Source of the DNA: Alphaproteobacteria bacterium | Lineage (GTDB): Bacteria; Pseudomonadota; Alphaproteobacteria; CAAGCB01; CAG-977 | DNA length: 64,000 nt | NCBI GenBank assembly: GCA_017480385.1 | Contig: JAFVAT010000034.1 | Span: 1-64,000 of the forward strand | Direction of reading: 5' to 3' | Shown here: piece by piece, positions 16,646 through 25,347 of the stretch | Layout: every line of letters begins with the position of its first letter | How positions within the stretch are numbered: position 1 is the stretch's first letter | Program-made: the position numbers and the translations under genes | The notes under the pieces: model-generated | What the model saw: only the letters and a program-made list of their open reading frames with translations | Databases searched by the model: none | Told to the model about the DNA's origin: nothing

Positions 16646-17353
16646 ATGTTAGAAATCAGAGCAAAAAACGACAGAGGCATGACAAAGCTCAGCTGGTTGG
16701 ACAGCCGGCACACGTTTTCCTTCGCGGATTACTATGATCCGGGATATATGGGCTTCAGTGAGCTGCGTGCGATTAACGACAACATTGTCGCCCCGCGCGA
16801 GGGCTTTGGAGCACACCGTCATGACAATATGGAAATTATCACGATTGTCCTCAGCGGCCAGCTGGAACACAAGGACAATCTGGGCAATACGACAATAGTG
16901 TCACCCAGAGAAGTGCAAAGAATGTCAACCGGAACAGGCATGATTTACAGCGAAATGAATCCTTCACTATCCCGCGCGGCGCATTTTTTGCAGATTTGGG
17001 TCCTGCCAAAAGAACTGAACTTGAATCCGGAATATGAAAAGAAAGAGTTTTTGCCCAGCAACTTGCTTAATCAGATGTGTCTGATTGTCTCACCAACGGG
17101 CCGGAACAATTCTCTGCGGATACATCAGGACGTCAATATTTTCCAGTGCGTATTAGAGGAAGACAGAACCGTTCATTTCCAAATGAAGCCGTCCCGTCAT
17201 GTCTGGCTGCAAATCGCAGAGGGAGCTGTAGAAGCTAACTCGCTGTACCTGAAGGCCGGAGACGGACTGGCCATTACGGAAGAAACCGGCATACTCAAAC
17301 TCAAAGGATTGGAAAGACGAAGTAATTTTGTTATTTTCGATCTGCCGAATTAG
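16646..17353 (+). CDS. Pirin family bicupin protein
   Basis: 235 residues with the pirin N-terminal cupin motifs: DSRHTFSFADYYDP, FGAHRHDNMEIITIVLSGQLEHKDN (metal-binding His/His/His/Glu set) and the MSTGTGMIYSEMN block. The C-terminal cupin is less conserved, as usual. Known pirins are metal-dependent quercetinase-like or regulatory proteins; the substrate here is not predictable. The frame extends upstream, but GGAAGGA before 16646 and the family start favour this ATG. A strong terminator follows. Confidence 0.93.
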   Translation: MLEIRAKNDRGMTKLSWLDSRHTFSFADYYDPGYMGFSELRAINDNIVAPREGFGAHRHDNMEIITIVLSGQLEHKDNLGNTTIVSPREVQRMSTGTGMIYSEMNPSLSRAAHFLQIWVLPKELNLNPEYEKKEFLPSNLLNQMCLIVSPTGRNNSLRIHQDVNIFQCVLEEDRTVHFQMKPSRHVWLQIAEGAVEANSLYLKAGDGLAITEETGILKLKGLERRSNFVIFDLPN

Positions 17354-17380
17354 AATAAAAACCCAAGAACACATTTACAG

Positions 17381-17413
17381 ATGACTTCGATTAAAAATCG
17401 AAGTCATTTTTTT
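17381..17413 (+). terminator. Intrinsic terminator after the pirin gene
   Basis: A twelve-base-pair perfect stem (ATGACTTCGATT with AATCGAAGTCAT) is followed by a T-run. Confidence 0.92.
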
Positions 17414-17505
17414 ATTTTATAAAATACAAAAAGATATATACTTAACTTTATTTTTAATAGTCAAGGACTGCCATATGTTTGCTATTTTTAATTTATCTAT
17501 TTTTA

Positions 17506-18354
17506 TCAGCGCATTTCTGCTTCTTTTGACCGACGTTTTTTCAACAAAGCGATTTCCGCCGCATAACCTTCCAATTCGTTCGGCGTTTCCAAATAAAAGG
17601 GCAATTCCCGTAATTTCGGGTGGTTAACGACACGTATCAGAGCTTCTTCTCCCAAAAAGCCCTGTCCCAGCTTTTCATGACGGTCCTTGTGAGAGGCAAA
17701 AGGGTTTTTTGTATCATTTAAATGAATTGCTTTTAACCGAGGCAGACCGATGATATGATCAAAGTCATTCAATACCTCGTCCAAATGGGCGGCAATATCA
17801 TATCCGGCATCGTAGACATGACACGTATCCAGACAAACGCCCACTTTTTCGCTCAGTTCAACCAAATCAATAATGCTGCGCAGTTCTTCAAAACTCCTCC
17901 CGATTTCGCTGCCCTTTCCCGCCATTGTTTCCAATAAGACCGTTGTCGTCTGGTCTTTTGTCAAAACCTTATTCAACAATTCCGCTATTCTTTTGATTCC
18001 CTCCGCGGCCCCTTGCCCGACATGCGATCCGGGGTGAAAGTTATAATAATTGTGCGGCACGTATTCCATACGTTTCAAATCATCGCTCATTGCTTCAAAG
18101 GCGAACCGCCGCACCTCTGCATCGGCAGAGGCTGCATTTAACGTGTAAGGAGCGTGCGCCAGCAATACGCCGAAATGATTTTTTTCGGCCAACGAAAGAA
18201 AATCGGAAATATCTTTTTGCGAGATCGCCTTGGCCGCGCCGCCACGGGGATTGCGCGTAAAAAATTGAAACGTGTTTGCACCGATCTGCAAAGCCGTTTT
18301 TCCCATGGCTGCAAACCCCTTTGCAGCAGAAAGATGACACCCGACATAGAACAT
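17506..18354 (-). CDS. nfo: Endonuclease IV (AP endonuclease)
   Basis: 282 residues, TIM-barrel AP endonuclease with the trinuclear zinc ligands: [10 protein letters not shown] at the start, [52 protein letters not shown] and [13 protein letters not shown]. It cleaves at abasic sites and some oxidised bases during base-excision repair. Length is normal. It is divergent from the acyltransferase gene at 18427. Confidence 0.97.
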   Translation of the reverse strand: MFYVGCHLSAAKGFAAMGKTALQIGANTFQFFTRNPRGGAAKAISQKDISDFLSLAEKNHFGVLLAHAPYTLNAASADAEVRRFAFEAMSDDLKRMEYVPHNYYNFHPGSHVGQGAAEGIKRIAELLNKVLTKDQTTTVLLETMAGKGSEIGRSFEELRSIIDLVELSEKVGVCLDTCHVYDAGYDIAAHLDEVLNDFDHIIGLPRLKAIHLNDTKNPFASHKDRHEKLGQGFLGEEALIRVVNHPKLRELPFYLETPNELEGYAAEIALLKKRRSKEAEMR

Positions 18355-18426
18355 GGCTTGCTCCTTTGATTACGCCGTATTGACAAAACAATAAATTTAT
18401 TTCACTTTGAACTCAAAGGAAAATTC

Positions 18427-19464
18427 ATGCCCAAACAAAACGCCCGTATAGCTCTTTACGATATAATCCGCATCTTTGCGGCTATTTTAGTTGTTTTGGG
18501 ACATTCAACCTATCTGACAATTACAACAGACCACGGTGGAATTAATTATACATTTGAAACGGCAAAAACCGTCTTTTCTTCCAGCTTTTTCAAAACATGG
18601 CTGTATTGCAGCGCATGGGTTTACCGGTTCCATATCCCTTTATTTTTTATGCTGGCCGGATCAGTATTCGCTCTGCGTCCTGAAACAAAAATAACATCGC
18701 TCCTCATAAAAAAGATCCGTCGGTTATTGGTGCCGTTTTTTCTATGCGGATTGTTTTTCATGATCCCGCTGAAAACAATGGGCGGCTTTTTTGATAAAGA
18801 TAAACTGCCTGAAATCGTCATAGCGTTCCTGACCGGTCATGAAAGCGGGCATTTGTGGTTTCTGCCGGCTCTTTTCTGGTGTTTTACAGTCTTTGTTCTG
18901 CTGCGCCGCATCTGTCAAAAACCGATATTTCTTATTTTGACTTCTTTATTGTTTTACCTTTTTCACTCCGATTTGCCTCAAGTTTTTTTCGAATTTGCAT
19001 TTTCCATGCAGTACCTGATTTTCTTTGTATTCGGATTTTACTTTGACCGGCTCCGCCCCGCCTTGATGAAAAAACCCAAAACGGCTGTTTGTCTGCTGAT
19101 CGCTTTGACTGTCCTGAATGCGGCAGACACCCGATACCATTTCCTGCCGCCGTTGTTTTTCATGACAGCCGGAGCTTTGCTTGTTTATTTTCTTGCATTA
19201 ATCTGCTGCATTTTATTTCCCCGCAAGACAGCCGCTTTTTTCATACAAAAAGCCGCCGATCAAACAATGACCGTTTATTTGCTGCACGATCCCCTGATGA
19301 TTGTCATTTTGGCCTTTTTTGCCGCTCATCAACCGCTTTTGCAAACGGCGGGCGGAGGATTATATTTCTTTTGCAGAACAATCGGCGTTGTCGCATTGTC
19401 AATCGCGATCGGCCTCTTTATAAAAAAAGGAAAAAAATATGTCCGCCGCTCTGCTCATCATTGA
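18427..19464 (+). CDS. Acyltransferase 3 family integral membrane protein
   Basis: 345 residues with about ten membrane helices. The N-terminus LYDIIRIFAAILVVLGHSTYL is the typical acyltransferase 3 start with the catalytic-type His in LGHS; RFHIPLFFMLAGS and the paired-basic IRRLLVPFF are also family features. Members O-acylate surface sugars or lipids; the substrate is unknown. Its end overlaps the next gene by 26 bases, so the two are likely translated from one message. Confidence 0.88.
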   Translation: MPKQNARIALYDIIRIFAAILVVLGHSTYLTITTDHGGINYTFETAKTVFSSSFFKTWLYCSAWVYRFHIPLFFMLAGSVFALRPETKITSLLIKKIRRLLVPFFLCGLFFMIPLKTMGGFFDKDKLPEIVIAFLTGHESGHLWFLPALFWCFTVFVLLRRICQKPIFLILTSLLFYLFHSDLPQVFFEFAFSMQYLIFFVFGFYFDRLRPALMKKPKTAVCLLIALTVLNAADTRYHFLPPLFFMTAGALLVYFLALICCILFPRKTAAFFIQKAADQTMTVYLLHDPLMIVILAFFAAHQPLLQTAGGGLYFFCRTIGVVALSIAIGLFIKKGKKYVRRSAHH

Positions 19465-19879
19465 CGTTCAAAAAGCCTGCTGCACGAATCCGAGTGTTGC
19501 CAAGGAAATCGAAAAACTGCAATACGCTTACGAACATGTTTTTATTTCCCGCTTTGTGAACAAAAAATCTCCTTTAATCCCGCTGACGCAGTGGAACGGC
19601 TACGATAATGAAGAGCTTGCTTTTGCGCCGGCACCGCATGCCGTTGTTTTTGAAAAGAATATTTATTCCTCTTTTATCGACAAGCTAACAGCGTTTGATG
19701 AAATCCATTTATGCGGCTATGATACAGACGCCTGCATTTATAAAACGGCGCTTGATCTGATAGAACATAACGTCCGCCCTATCGTTCTGACGGATTTATG
19801 CGGCAGTTCCTGCGATCATTTTCACCAAATCGGACTGGAGCTGCTGAAACGCAATATCGGCATAGCTAATTTAAAATAA
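19439..19879 (+). CDS. Isochorismatase-like cysteine hydrolase
   Basis: 146 residues, short for the family (often 180-200). The catalytic triad is complete: Asp9 in LLIIDVQ, Lys73 in VFEKNIYSSF, and Cys99 in LCGYDTDACIYKTA. Relatives include nicotinamidases and various amidases; the metal-binding set of nicotinamidase is not obvious. It overlaps the acyltransferase gene by 26 bases and converges on the DUF2798-like gene. Confidence 0.87.
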   Translation: MSAALLIIDVQKACCTNPSVAKEIEKLQYAYEHVFISRFVNKKSPLIPLTQWNGYDNEELAFAPAPHAVVFEKNIYSSFIDKLTAFDEIHLCGYDTDACIYKTALDLIEHNVRPIVLTDLCGSSCDHFHQIGLELLKRNIGIANLK

Positions 19880-19881
19880 TT

Positions 19882-20364
19882 TTACTCTGCCGGCACAGCC
19901 ACGGTCGGCAGATGAAGCATCATAAATTTCCTGAACAGGAAGCGTGCCAAAGGTCCCGCGATAAAGATTTGGGCCGGCAAAGCGGCTATAAAATTCAGCG
20001 CAAGGACAAAAAAGTACTGTTCCGCAGAGAGCTGCACCCAACCGTTCAGGCGAATCTGAACAAACAAAGTCATACTGGGCGCCATGACGCAAACAACGGC
20101 ACAAGGAATCAAAAACGGTTTCAACGGCTGATATTTTTCGGTCAAAATCCGATTTATTCCTTTCGGAATCAGATTCCCTGCAAAAACAAACGCCAAAGGA
20201 ACGGCGGCGAATACTTCGCCCCAATATTTACTTGCCTCCGGAATCAACAAATCGACAGAAACCTCGCTGCTGTGCAGAAGGGCATTATAAAAACACATTA
20301 AATAAACCATGATCATTGCTGTAATTACTGTAAACAAGACAGATTGACGTAATGTTATCGGCAT
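19882..20364 (-). CDS. DUF2798-like small membrane protein
   Basis: 160 residues with four hydrophobic helices arranged as two related pairs, resembling DUF2798 proteins (LRQSVLFTVITAMIMVYLMCFYNA, then AVPLAFVFAGNLIPKGINRIL, then a second copy-like FLIPCAVVCVMAPSMTLF). Function is unknown. I start it at the ATG at 20364, behind a GGGGAGGGGAG stretch, rather than ten codons upstream. A hairpin with a U-run lies in its leader. Confidence 0.75.
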   Translation of the reverse strand: MPITLRQSVLFTVITAMIMVYLMCFYNALLHSSEVSVDLLIPEASKYWGEVFAAVPLAFVFAGNLIPKGINRILTEKYQPLKPFLIPCAVVCVMAPSMTLFVQIRLNGWVQLSAEQYFFVLALNFIAALPAQIFIAGPLARFLFRKFMMLHLPTVAVPAE

Positions 20365-20394
20365 GATTTCTCCCCTCCCCCTGATTAAAGGCAT

Positions 20395-20446
20395 AAAAAA
20401 ACGCGTCTTCCCTCAACCGGATTTATATCCTGCAAGGAATACGCGT
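20395..20446 (-). promoter_or_regulatory. Hairpin plus U-run in the leader of the DUF2798-like gene
   Basis: On the minus strand ACGCGTATTCC (20446-20436) pairs with GGAAGACGCGT (20411-20401), with one A-G mismatch, then six to seven T residues. Inside the loop is a small GGAT/ATCC hairpin. A possible -35 TTGACT and -10 GTAAAG lie just upstream, placing the RNA start at the AACAACAACAAC sequence. The gene's own ribosome site lies beyond the U-run, so this looks like an attenuator or regulated leader. No known riboswitch class matched. Confidence 0.5.
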
Positions 20447-20604
20447 TGTTGTTGTTTTCTTTACTTCATCTCTCTTAAAAAGTCAAGTTTCTTTTCGTTT
20501 TCGCTTCTGATTAATGTTGTTTTTATATCGATCAAAAAATATATCAAACGTTTGACTGAATATTTTTTTCAGCAATATACTGATCCATGAAAAAGGAGGA
20601 TATG

Positions 20605-21210
20605 ATGAAAGAAACAAAGGAAAAACTGCTTTCTGCGGCGGCGGAACTGTTCGCACAGAAGGGAATGGACGGCGTTTCGACGCGTGATCTGGTTAAACGG
20701 GCAAAAGTCAACTTGTGTTCAATCAACTATTATTTCGGTACAAAGCAAAAGCTCTATGATGCGGTTTTGGATAACATGACTGATAAAATTTCTTCCTTTT
20801 TAAAAACACACGCATTGCCGACCGATCTTTCAGCCGGTCAAGAGCTGTGTTTAATCATCAGTAATATGATTGACTTGCTTTGTTCCCTTGATCTTTCGGA
20901 AACGCAGGCCCAGCTGTTTATCAAGGAATTAATTTCGCCCTCCGCCCCGTATAACCGCCTGTATGAAAAAGTGATTGAACCGCTGCATAAACGCATCTCC
21001 GCGCTGATTTCCGAACTGACCGGCCTGCCTGAAACAGGCGCGATTATTCAGGCACATTGCCTGCTGGGACAGATCGTAATGTTCAAAATACATAAGGAAG
21101 CCTTGCTGCGGCGTTTGCGAATCAAACAGTATTCGCCGGAACTGATTTTTAAAATCAAAAAGCAAATCTTAAAGAATTGCGAGGCGTTATTAAACGGAGC
21201 CCTCTCATGA
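20605..21210 (+). CDS. TetR-family regulator (CerR-like) of the adjacent efflux operon
   Basis: 201 residues. The N-terminal helix-turn-helix (AAAELFAQKGMDGVSTRDLVKRAKV, then INYYFGTKQKLYDAVL) is a textbook TetR DNA-binding domain. The C-terminal domain resembles the CerR/YbiH type that represses ybhG-type efflux genes. Ligand unknown. Starts at 20602 and 20605 are both available; the AGGAGG spacing favours 20605. The stop overlaps the adaptor's ATG (ATGA), implying one operon likely controlled by this protein. Confidence 0.9.
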   Translation: MKETKEKLLSAAAELFAQKGMDGVSTRDLVKRAKVNLCSINYYFGTKQKLYDAVLDNMTDKISSFLKTHALPTDLSAGQELCLIISNMIDLLCSLDLSETQAQLFIKELISPSAPYNRLYEKVIEPLHKRISALISELTGLPETGAIIQAHCLLGQIVMFKIHKEALLRRLRIKQYSPELIFKIKKQILKNCEALLNGALS

Positions 21211-22164
21211 AAAAAAACTGTATTCCTTCTGTTGGCTTTAACGGCCTGCTCGCCGGAACCGGACAATATTATTAACGGGTATATTGAAGGCGAATGTGTG
21301 TATGTATCCCCTTCTGCCACCGGCATTTTAAAAGAGCTTCATTCGGTCAAGGGACAGCATATTGAACGGGGAACGCCTCTTTTTTCCGTCGATCCCGAAA
21401 TCTGGCTGGAGACGCTGAAACAAGCGCAGAACGAACTGGGCAAGGCCCTTGCCGACCATGCCAATCTGACCAAAGGCAAGCGGGCGCAGGAATTGGCCGT
21501 GATTGAAGAACAAAAGAAACAGGCGCAGGCGGTTTTGATTAATGCGCAAAAGGAATTTGCCCGCGCTGCCAAGTTGGTAAAAAGCAATACGGTCAGTCAA
21601 TCCCATTACGATGCCAAGCTTGCCGAATACGAAACGGCCAAAGCGAAGGCGGCCCAAATGGAAGCGGAACTGAAAGCAGCCCGCCTGCCGGCCAGAGAAG
21701 ACGAGATTCAAGCGGCGGAACATGCCGTCGAAATCGCGCGGCAGAATCTGGCAAAGCTTCAAATGCAAGCGGAACAAAATGCGCCAAATTCTCCCGTTGA
21801 CGGCACCATTGCCGATGTTTATTTCAGAATCGGTGAATTTGTCCCCGCCGGTTCTCCGGTCGTTTCCGTTTTGCCGCCCGAAAATGTCAAAGCCCGTTTT
21901 TTTGTTTCAGAAAAGCTCCTGCCGGCTTTGTCCTATAATCAACCCGTATTTATCAGCTGCGACGGCTGCGCGCGGGAGCTTCCGGCCCGCATTTCCTTTA
22001 TTTCTCCGAATGCAGAATTTACGCCGCCGGTGATTTTTAGCACTGAAAGCCGTCAAAAGCTTGTATTCATGATCGAAGCCGCTTTCGATAATCCGGACAA
22101 AGCGTTGACTCCCGGTCTGCCTGTCAGCGTAAGGATTGAAAAAAATGACGGAATTGGCGATTGA
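21207..22164 (+). CDS. HlyD-family efflux adaptor lipoprotein with apparent frameshift in its signal peptide
   Basis: About 310 residues of the YbhG/HlyD adaptor type: a lipoyl-like half (GILKELHSVKGQHIERGTPLFSVD), a long Ala/Lys/Glu coiled-coil hairpin, then the second half (NSPVDGTIADVYFRIGEFVPAGSPVVSV). The ATG at 21207 opens a frame that stops after 22 codons. Losing one A from the eight-A tract at 21210-21217 would give MKKTVFLLLALTACS, a perfect lipoprotein signal with lipobox LTAC, in frame with the rest. Without this the long frame has no ATG, only TTG/CTG near 21229-21232. It may be a disrupted gene, a slippage site or a base-call error. Confidence 0.75.
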
Positions 22165-22837
22165 CGTAAAACGCTTAACGAAAAAATTCGGCAGCCGGAT
22201 TGTTGTCAACAACATCGATATCCAAGTGCCGAAGGGAAAAATATACGGCTTCTTCGGCCCGAACGGCAGCGGCAAAACAACGACAATCCGTATGTTATGC
22301 GGTTTGCTGACGCCCGATGCCGGCGAAGGGACGTGTTTGGGCTATGATATTATGGCGCAAACGCAGATGATTCGCAAAAAAGTCGGCTATATGACGCAAA
22401 AGTTCAGCTTTTGGGACGACTTGACCATTCAGGAAAACGTAGAGTTCACGGCCAATATTTTTGGTATGGATCACGTATCGGAACGCACACGGGAAGCTTT
22501 GGTCAAGCTTGGCCTGCAGCACAGATCCGATCAGTCGGCGGGCACTTTGTCCGGCGGGTGGAAGCAGCGGTTGGCATTGGCGGCGTGCATTCTGCATCAG
22601 CCCGAAATTCTATTGCTGGACGAACCGACCGCCGGTGTCGATCCCAAAGCCCGCCGCGAATTATGGGACGAACTGGGGCGCTTATCCGAAGACGGCATGA
22701 CGATTTTAGTCAGCACGCATTACATGGACGAAGCGGAACGCTGCCATGAACTGATTTATATTGCTTACGGCAATTTAATAGTGCGCGGCAGTACACAGCA
22801 AGTGATTGATCAAACGCATTTAAAAACGCTGGAATAG
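22145..22837 (+). CDS. ABC transporter ATP-binding protein, truncated by in-frame amber stop
   Basis: 230 residues with a complete nucleotide-binding domain: Walker A GPNGSGKTTT, Q-loop GYMTQKFSFW, signature LSGGWKQR, Walker B ILLLDEPTAGVD and H-loop STHYMDEAE. It resembles half of E. coli YbhF. Translation ends at TAG (22835-22837), yet the same frame continues for 75 codons as a typical C-terminal extension. The catalytic core may still fold. It overlaps the adaptor by 20 bases; the ATG at 22145 follows AAGGA. Confidence 0.88.
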   Translation: MTELAIDVKRLTKKFGSRIVVNNIDIQVPKGKIYGFFGPNGSGKTTTIRMLCGLLTPDAGEGTCLGYDIMAQTQMIRKKVGYMTQKFSFWDDLTIQENVEFTANIFGMDHVSERTREALVKLGLQHRSDQSAGTLSGGWKQRLALAACILHQPEILLLDEPTAGVDPKARRELWDELGRLSEDGMTILVSTHYMDEAERCHELIYIAYGNLIVRGSTQQVIDQTHLKTLE

Positions 22838-23062
22838 TCGGGGAAAAACCTGCCTTTGCTGCAAACAAAGCTGGGAAAGACGCCTGCGATTACGGCAATG
22901 GCTTTATTCGGCGGCCATTTAAGAATTTGCGGCGGCAATCTGCATGATTTGGAAAAGATTCTGCTGCTGTTTAAAGACTCTTTTGCGCTCGGCTGGCGGA
23001 AAACAAACACGTATTTGGAAGACGCGTTCATTTATTATCTGCAAAAAGCAAAGGAGAATTAA
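22838..23062 (+). pseudogene. C-terminal part of the ABC ATPase beyond the amber codon
   Basis: In frame with the ATPase and open for 74 codons to a TAA, this segment (MALFGGHLRICGGN, then LGWRKTNTYLEDAFIYYL) matches the C-terminal domain found after the H-loop in YbhF/CcmA-type ATPases. No ribosome site suggests independent translation. It is best read as the severed end of the upstream gene. Confidence 0.75.
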
Positions 23063-23063
23063 A

Positions 23064-24194
23064 ATGTTGTTCTCTTTTCAACGGTTGAAAGCTCTGATTA
23101 ACAAGGAACTGATTCAGCTGAAACGCGACAGAGCGACTTTGGCGATGATGATTATGCTGCCAATCGTTCAGCTGATGCTGTTCGGGTATGCGATCAATAT
23201 GGATCCCAAGCATTTGCCGACAGCCGTCATTTCGCGGAACAACACTTTTTTGACCCGTTCGCTGATAACCGGTTTGCAAAACGCCGGCTATTTTAAAATC
23301 ACGCAGACCGTTTCCGGCGATAAACAGGAAGAGCGCTTGCTGCGACAGGGCCGCGTTTTGTTTGTCGTCATGATTCCCGACAACTTTACGCAGAACGTTA
23401 TCCGTGGTCAAAAGTCGGCTTTGCTGCTTCAGGCCGATGCAACCGATCCGACAGCTGTTTCCGGCGCTGTCGGCGCACTGAATACGATTGCAGCAAAGGT
23501 CATTACCACAGAATTGAAAGGCGCTTTGGGCTTTTTAAAAAACGCTGCACCGGCCTTTTCCATTGATGTGCAAAAAGCCTATAACCCTGAAGGTTTCACA
23601 CGTTACAATATTGTCCCCGGATTGATCGGAATCATCTTGATTTTTACCGGCGCGATGATGACGTCTCTGCCTTTAACGCGCGAACAGGAACGCGGCACAA
23701 TGGAAAACCTGCTGTCCATGCCGGTTCAGCCTTTGGAAGTCATGATCGGCAAGATTACGCCGTTCATTTTCATCGGCCTTTTTCAGTCCTTGGTCGTTTT
23801 GTTCATAGCTCGCTTTTTATTTTCCATTCCCGTTTTCGGCAATCTCTCTTTGTTATTCGGGTGTATTTTATTGTTCATCCTTTGCAATCTGGCAATCGGC
23901 TTTCTGATTTCAACGGCAGCTAAAAACCAAACGCAGGCGCTGCAAATGTCCGTTTTCGTCTTGCTGCCCTCGATCATGCTGACGGGCTTTATGTTCCCGT
24001 TTCAAGGCATGCCGCAGTGGGCGCAAAATATCGGGCGCATGATTCCGTTGACTTATTTTGTGCGCATTGCCCGCGGCATTATGCTAAAAGGCGCAGAACT
24101 GCAGGATATTTGGCCGCATCTGTATCCTTTGGACCTTATCGTCATCGTTATCACGCTGTTTATGCTGAGAGTATACCAAAATACTTTGGACTAG
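23064..24194 (+). CDS. ABC-2 type permease (YbhS/YbhR-like)
   Basis: 376 residues: one N-terminal helix (MIMLPIVQLMLFGYAI), a large extracytoplasmic domain to about residue 175, then five helices with the ABC-2 signature region (LPLTREQERGTMENLLSMPVQPLEVMIGK). This is the export permease of the operon. E. coli encodes two permeases (ybhS, ybhR) at the equivalent place; here only one is present. The ATG at 23064 follows AAGGAG and starts after the severed ATPase end. It appears intact, in contrast to the two genes before it. Confidence 0.92.
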   Translation: MLFSFQRLKALINKELIQLKRDRATLAMMIMLPIVQLMLFGYAINMDPKHLPTAVISRNNTFLTRSLITGLQNAGYFKITQTVSGDKQEERLLRQGRVLFVVMIPDNFTQNVIRGQKSALLLQADATDPTAVSGAVGALNTIAAKVITTELKGALGFLKNAAPAFSIDVQKAYNPEGFTRYNIVPGLIGIILIFTGAMMTSLPLTREQERGTMENLLSMPVQPLEVMIGKITPFIFIGLFQSLVVLFIARFLFSIPVFGNLSLLFGCILLFILCNLAIGFLISTAAKNQTQALQMSVFVLLPSIMLTGFMFPFQGMPQWAQNIGRMIPLTYFVRIARGIMLKGAELQDIWPHLYPLDLIVIVITLFMLRVYQNTLD

Positions 24195-24213
24195 CCTCAA
24201 CTTCGCCGCCGTC

Positions 24214-24293
24214 CACCGAACTCTCATGCCCCGTGAGTTCGCTTCAACCCTCAAATTACCAAAACAAAAACCCCGCCATAAAAGGCGGGATTA
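24214..24293 (+). repeat. First copy of an 80-bp repeat flanking tRNA-Arg
   Basis: Nearly identical to 24373-24451. Both contain CACCGAACTCTC, CCCCGTGAGTTCG and the CCCGCC...GGCGGG hairpin with an A-run on this strand, which is a terminator on the minus strand. The sequence after this copy (GTCCCCGGCGGGAAT..., 24299 on) resembles the 3' end of the tRNA gene, suggesting a tandem duplication of the tRNA tail. Confidence 0.85.
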
Positions 24294-24372
24294 TAACCGT
24301 CCCCGGCGGGAATGCTCGGGGCGTGGCCCCTTCGTCCTGACGGATCGCCTTCGGCGACGTTCGCTGACGCTC

Positions 24373-24451
24373 ACCGAACTCTCTTGCCCCGTGAGTTCGA
24401 TTCAAATCTCAAAATACCAAAACAAAAACCCCGCCATAAAAGGCGGGATTA
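24373..24451 (+). repeat. Second copy of the repeat, containing the tRNA-Arg terminator
   Basis: Begins 159 bases after the first copy and lies immediately downstream (minus strand) of the tRNA. CCCGCC (about 24445-24440) and GGCGGG pair on the minus strand and are followed by five T residues, giving the tRNA terminator. Confidence 0.85.
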
Positions 24452-24457
24452 TTGTTT

Positions 24458-24534
24458 TGGTGTCCCCGGCGAGAATCGAACTCACAGCCCCAGGTTTAGG
24501 AAACCTGTGCTCTATCCGGTTGAGCTACGGGGAC
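24458..24534 (-). tRNA. tRNA-Arg, anticodon CCT
   Basis: Read on the minus strand, the acceptor GTCCCCG (24534-24528) pairs with CGGGGAC (24468-24462), followed by discriminator A and an encoded CCA (24460-24458). The anticodon arm is CAGGT-TTCCTAA-ACCTG with anticodon CCT, and the T-arm holds GTTCGATTC. It decodes AGG. Its 3' flank is duplicated downstream, a possible trace of an integration site. Confidence 0.95.
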
Positions 24535-24547
24535 AGAGCCAAAAAAC

Positions 24548-25339
24548 TTAACGGCTTTCACGCTGTATTCTAGCCCTCAAAACAGCCTCTTGTCCATTCC
24601 TGTTTTGTCGGCCTGTACCTCTTTGTTCTTTCTGTTCGGGCGCAGACAGCAGAATTGCCCCTTTTAAAGGCTGACGCATCTCTTGACGATTTAACGGAGA
24701 CGCATTTCCTTTTGTCTGAAAGCTTAATAAAGCCGCCGTTTGCCTAGACACATCTTTGCCCGCCGCCGACATTTGAGCTATGGCCGCCCGCATTTCGTCC
24801 GGCGTGCATAAAAAGACATGATCCCGCCAATATTTTTCACTGACCGCATTCTGAGCTTTTGCCCTCTCGTCCGCATCAGCCTCTAATTTTTTGGGAAAAG
24901 GCCGGCTCGGATCGCCGTAAACCATTGTATAGATTCCGGCTTTGCCGGTCGGCCCATAAGGACCATAAATGCCATAAACCAAGTCCGTCTGCGGCATATC
25001 TTTCGGATCGATCAGAACAACCTGAACTTCTGTTTCATACGGCGTGCCGATATCCCGTGTGACAGGAACGATTTTCGTCCCCTTCTTTAAATCGGCTTTT
25101 GCCGCTACAGCGTCCGTTCCGACCGAATGACCGCAGCGCAGGCAAAATTCCCGACGCCCCGGATTGCCTTCCTGCGCAATTAAAGCGGCGTACGCTTCAT
25201 CAAACGTTTCCAGCATTTGAGCCACTTCTGCTTTTTGCAGCCCCGGCAAAGCCTTAGACCCGATCGTCAAAGACCCGCTGTCCGCATGCCGCTGAAGATG
25301 TTCTTCGCTTTCCGCCGCTTTAATCAAAGATAATCCCAT
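24548..25339 (-). CDS. Unknown protein, third gene of the ATP-grasp/esterase operon
   Basis: 263 residues, no signal peptide. The middle contains a distinctive stretch (DLVYGIYGPYGPTGKAGIY, then GDPSRPFPKK at about residues 120-150) within an alpha/beta-looking region. A CLRCGHSVGTDA segment lies earlier, and the C-terminal 60 residues are Gln/Arg-rich and disordered. It starts nine bases after the esterase stop with an AAGGTG site, so it is the third gene of that transcript. I do not recognise the family. Confidence 0.7.
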   Translation of the reverse strand: MGLSLIKAAESEEHLQRHADSGSLTIGSKALPGLQKAEVAQMLETFDEAYAALIAQEGNPGRREFCLRCGHSVGTDAVAAKADLKKGTKIVPVTRDIGTPYETEVQVVLIDPKDMPQTDLVYGIYGPYGPTGKAGIYTMVYGDPSRPFPKKLEADADERAKAQNAVSEKYWRDHVFLCTPDEMRAAIAQMSAAGKDVSRQTAALLSFQTKGNASPLNRQEMRQPLKGAILLSAPEQKEQRGTGRQNRNGQEAVLRARIQRESR

Positions 25340-25347
25340 TTGTCACC

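Noticed and set aside
22835-22837. Genome-wide amber reassignment
   Set aside because: Other genes here, such as the permease ending at 24194 and the trp leader, use TAG as an ordinary stop.
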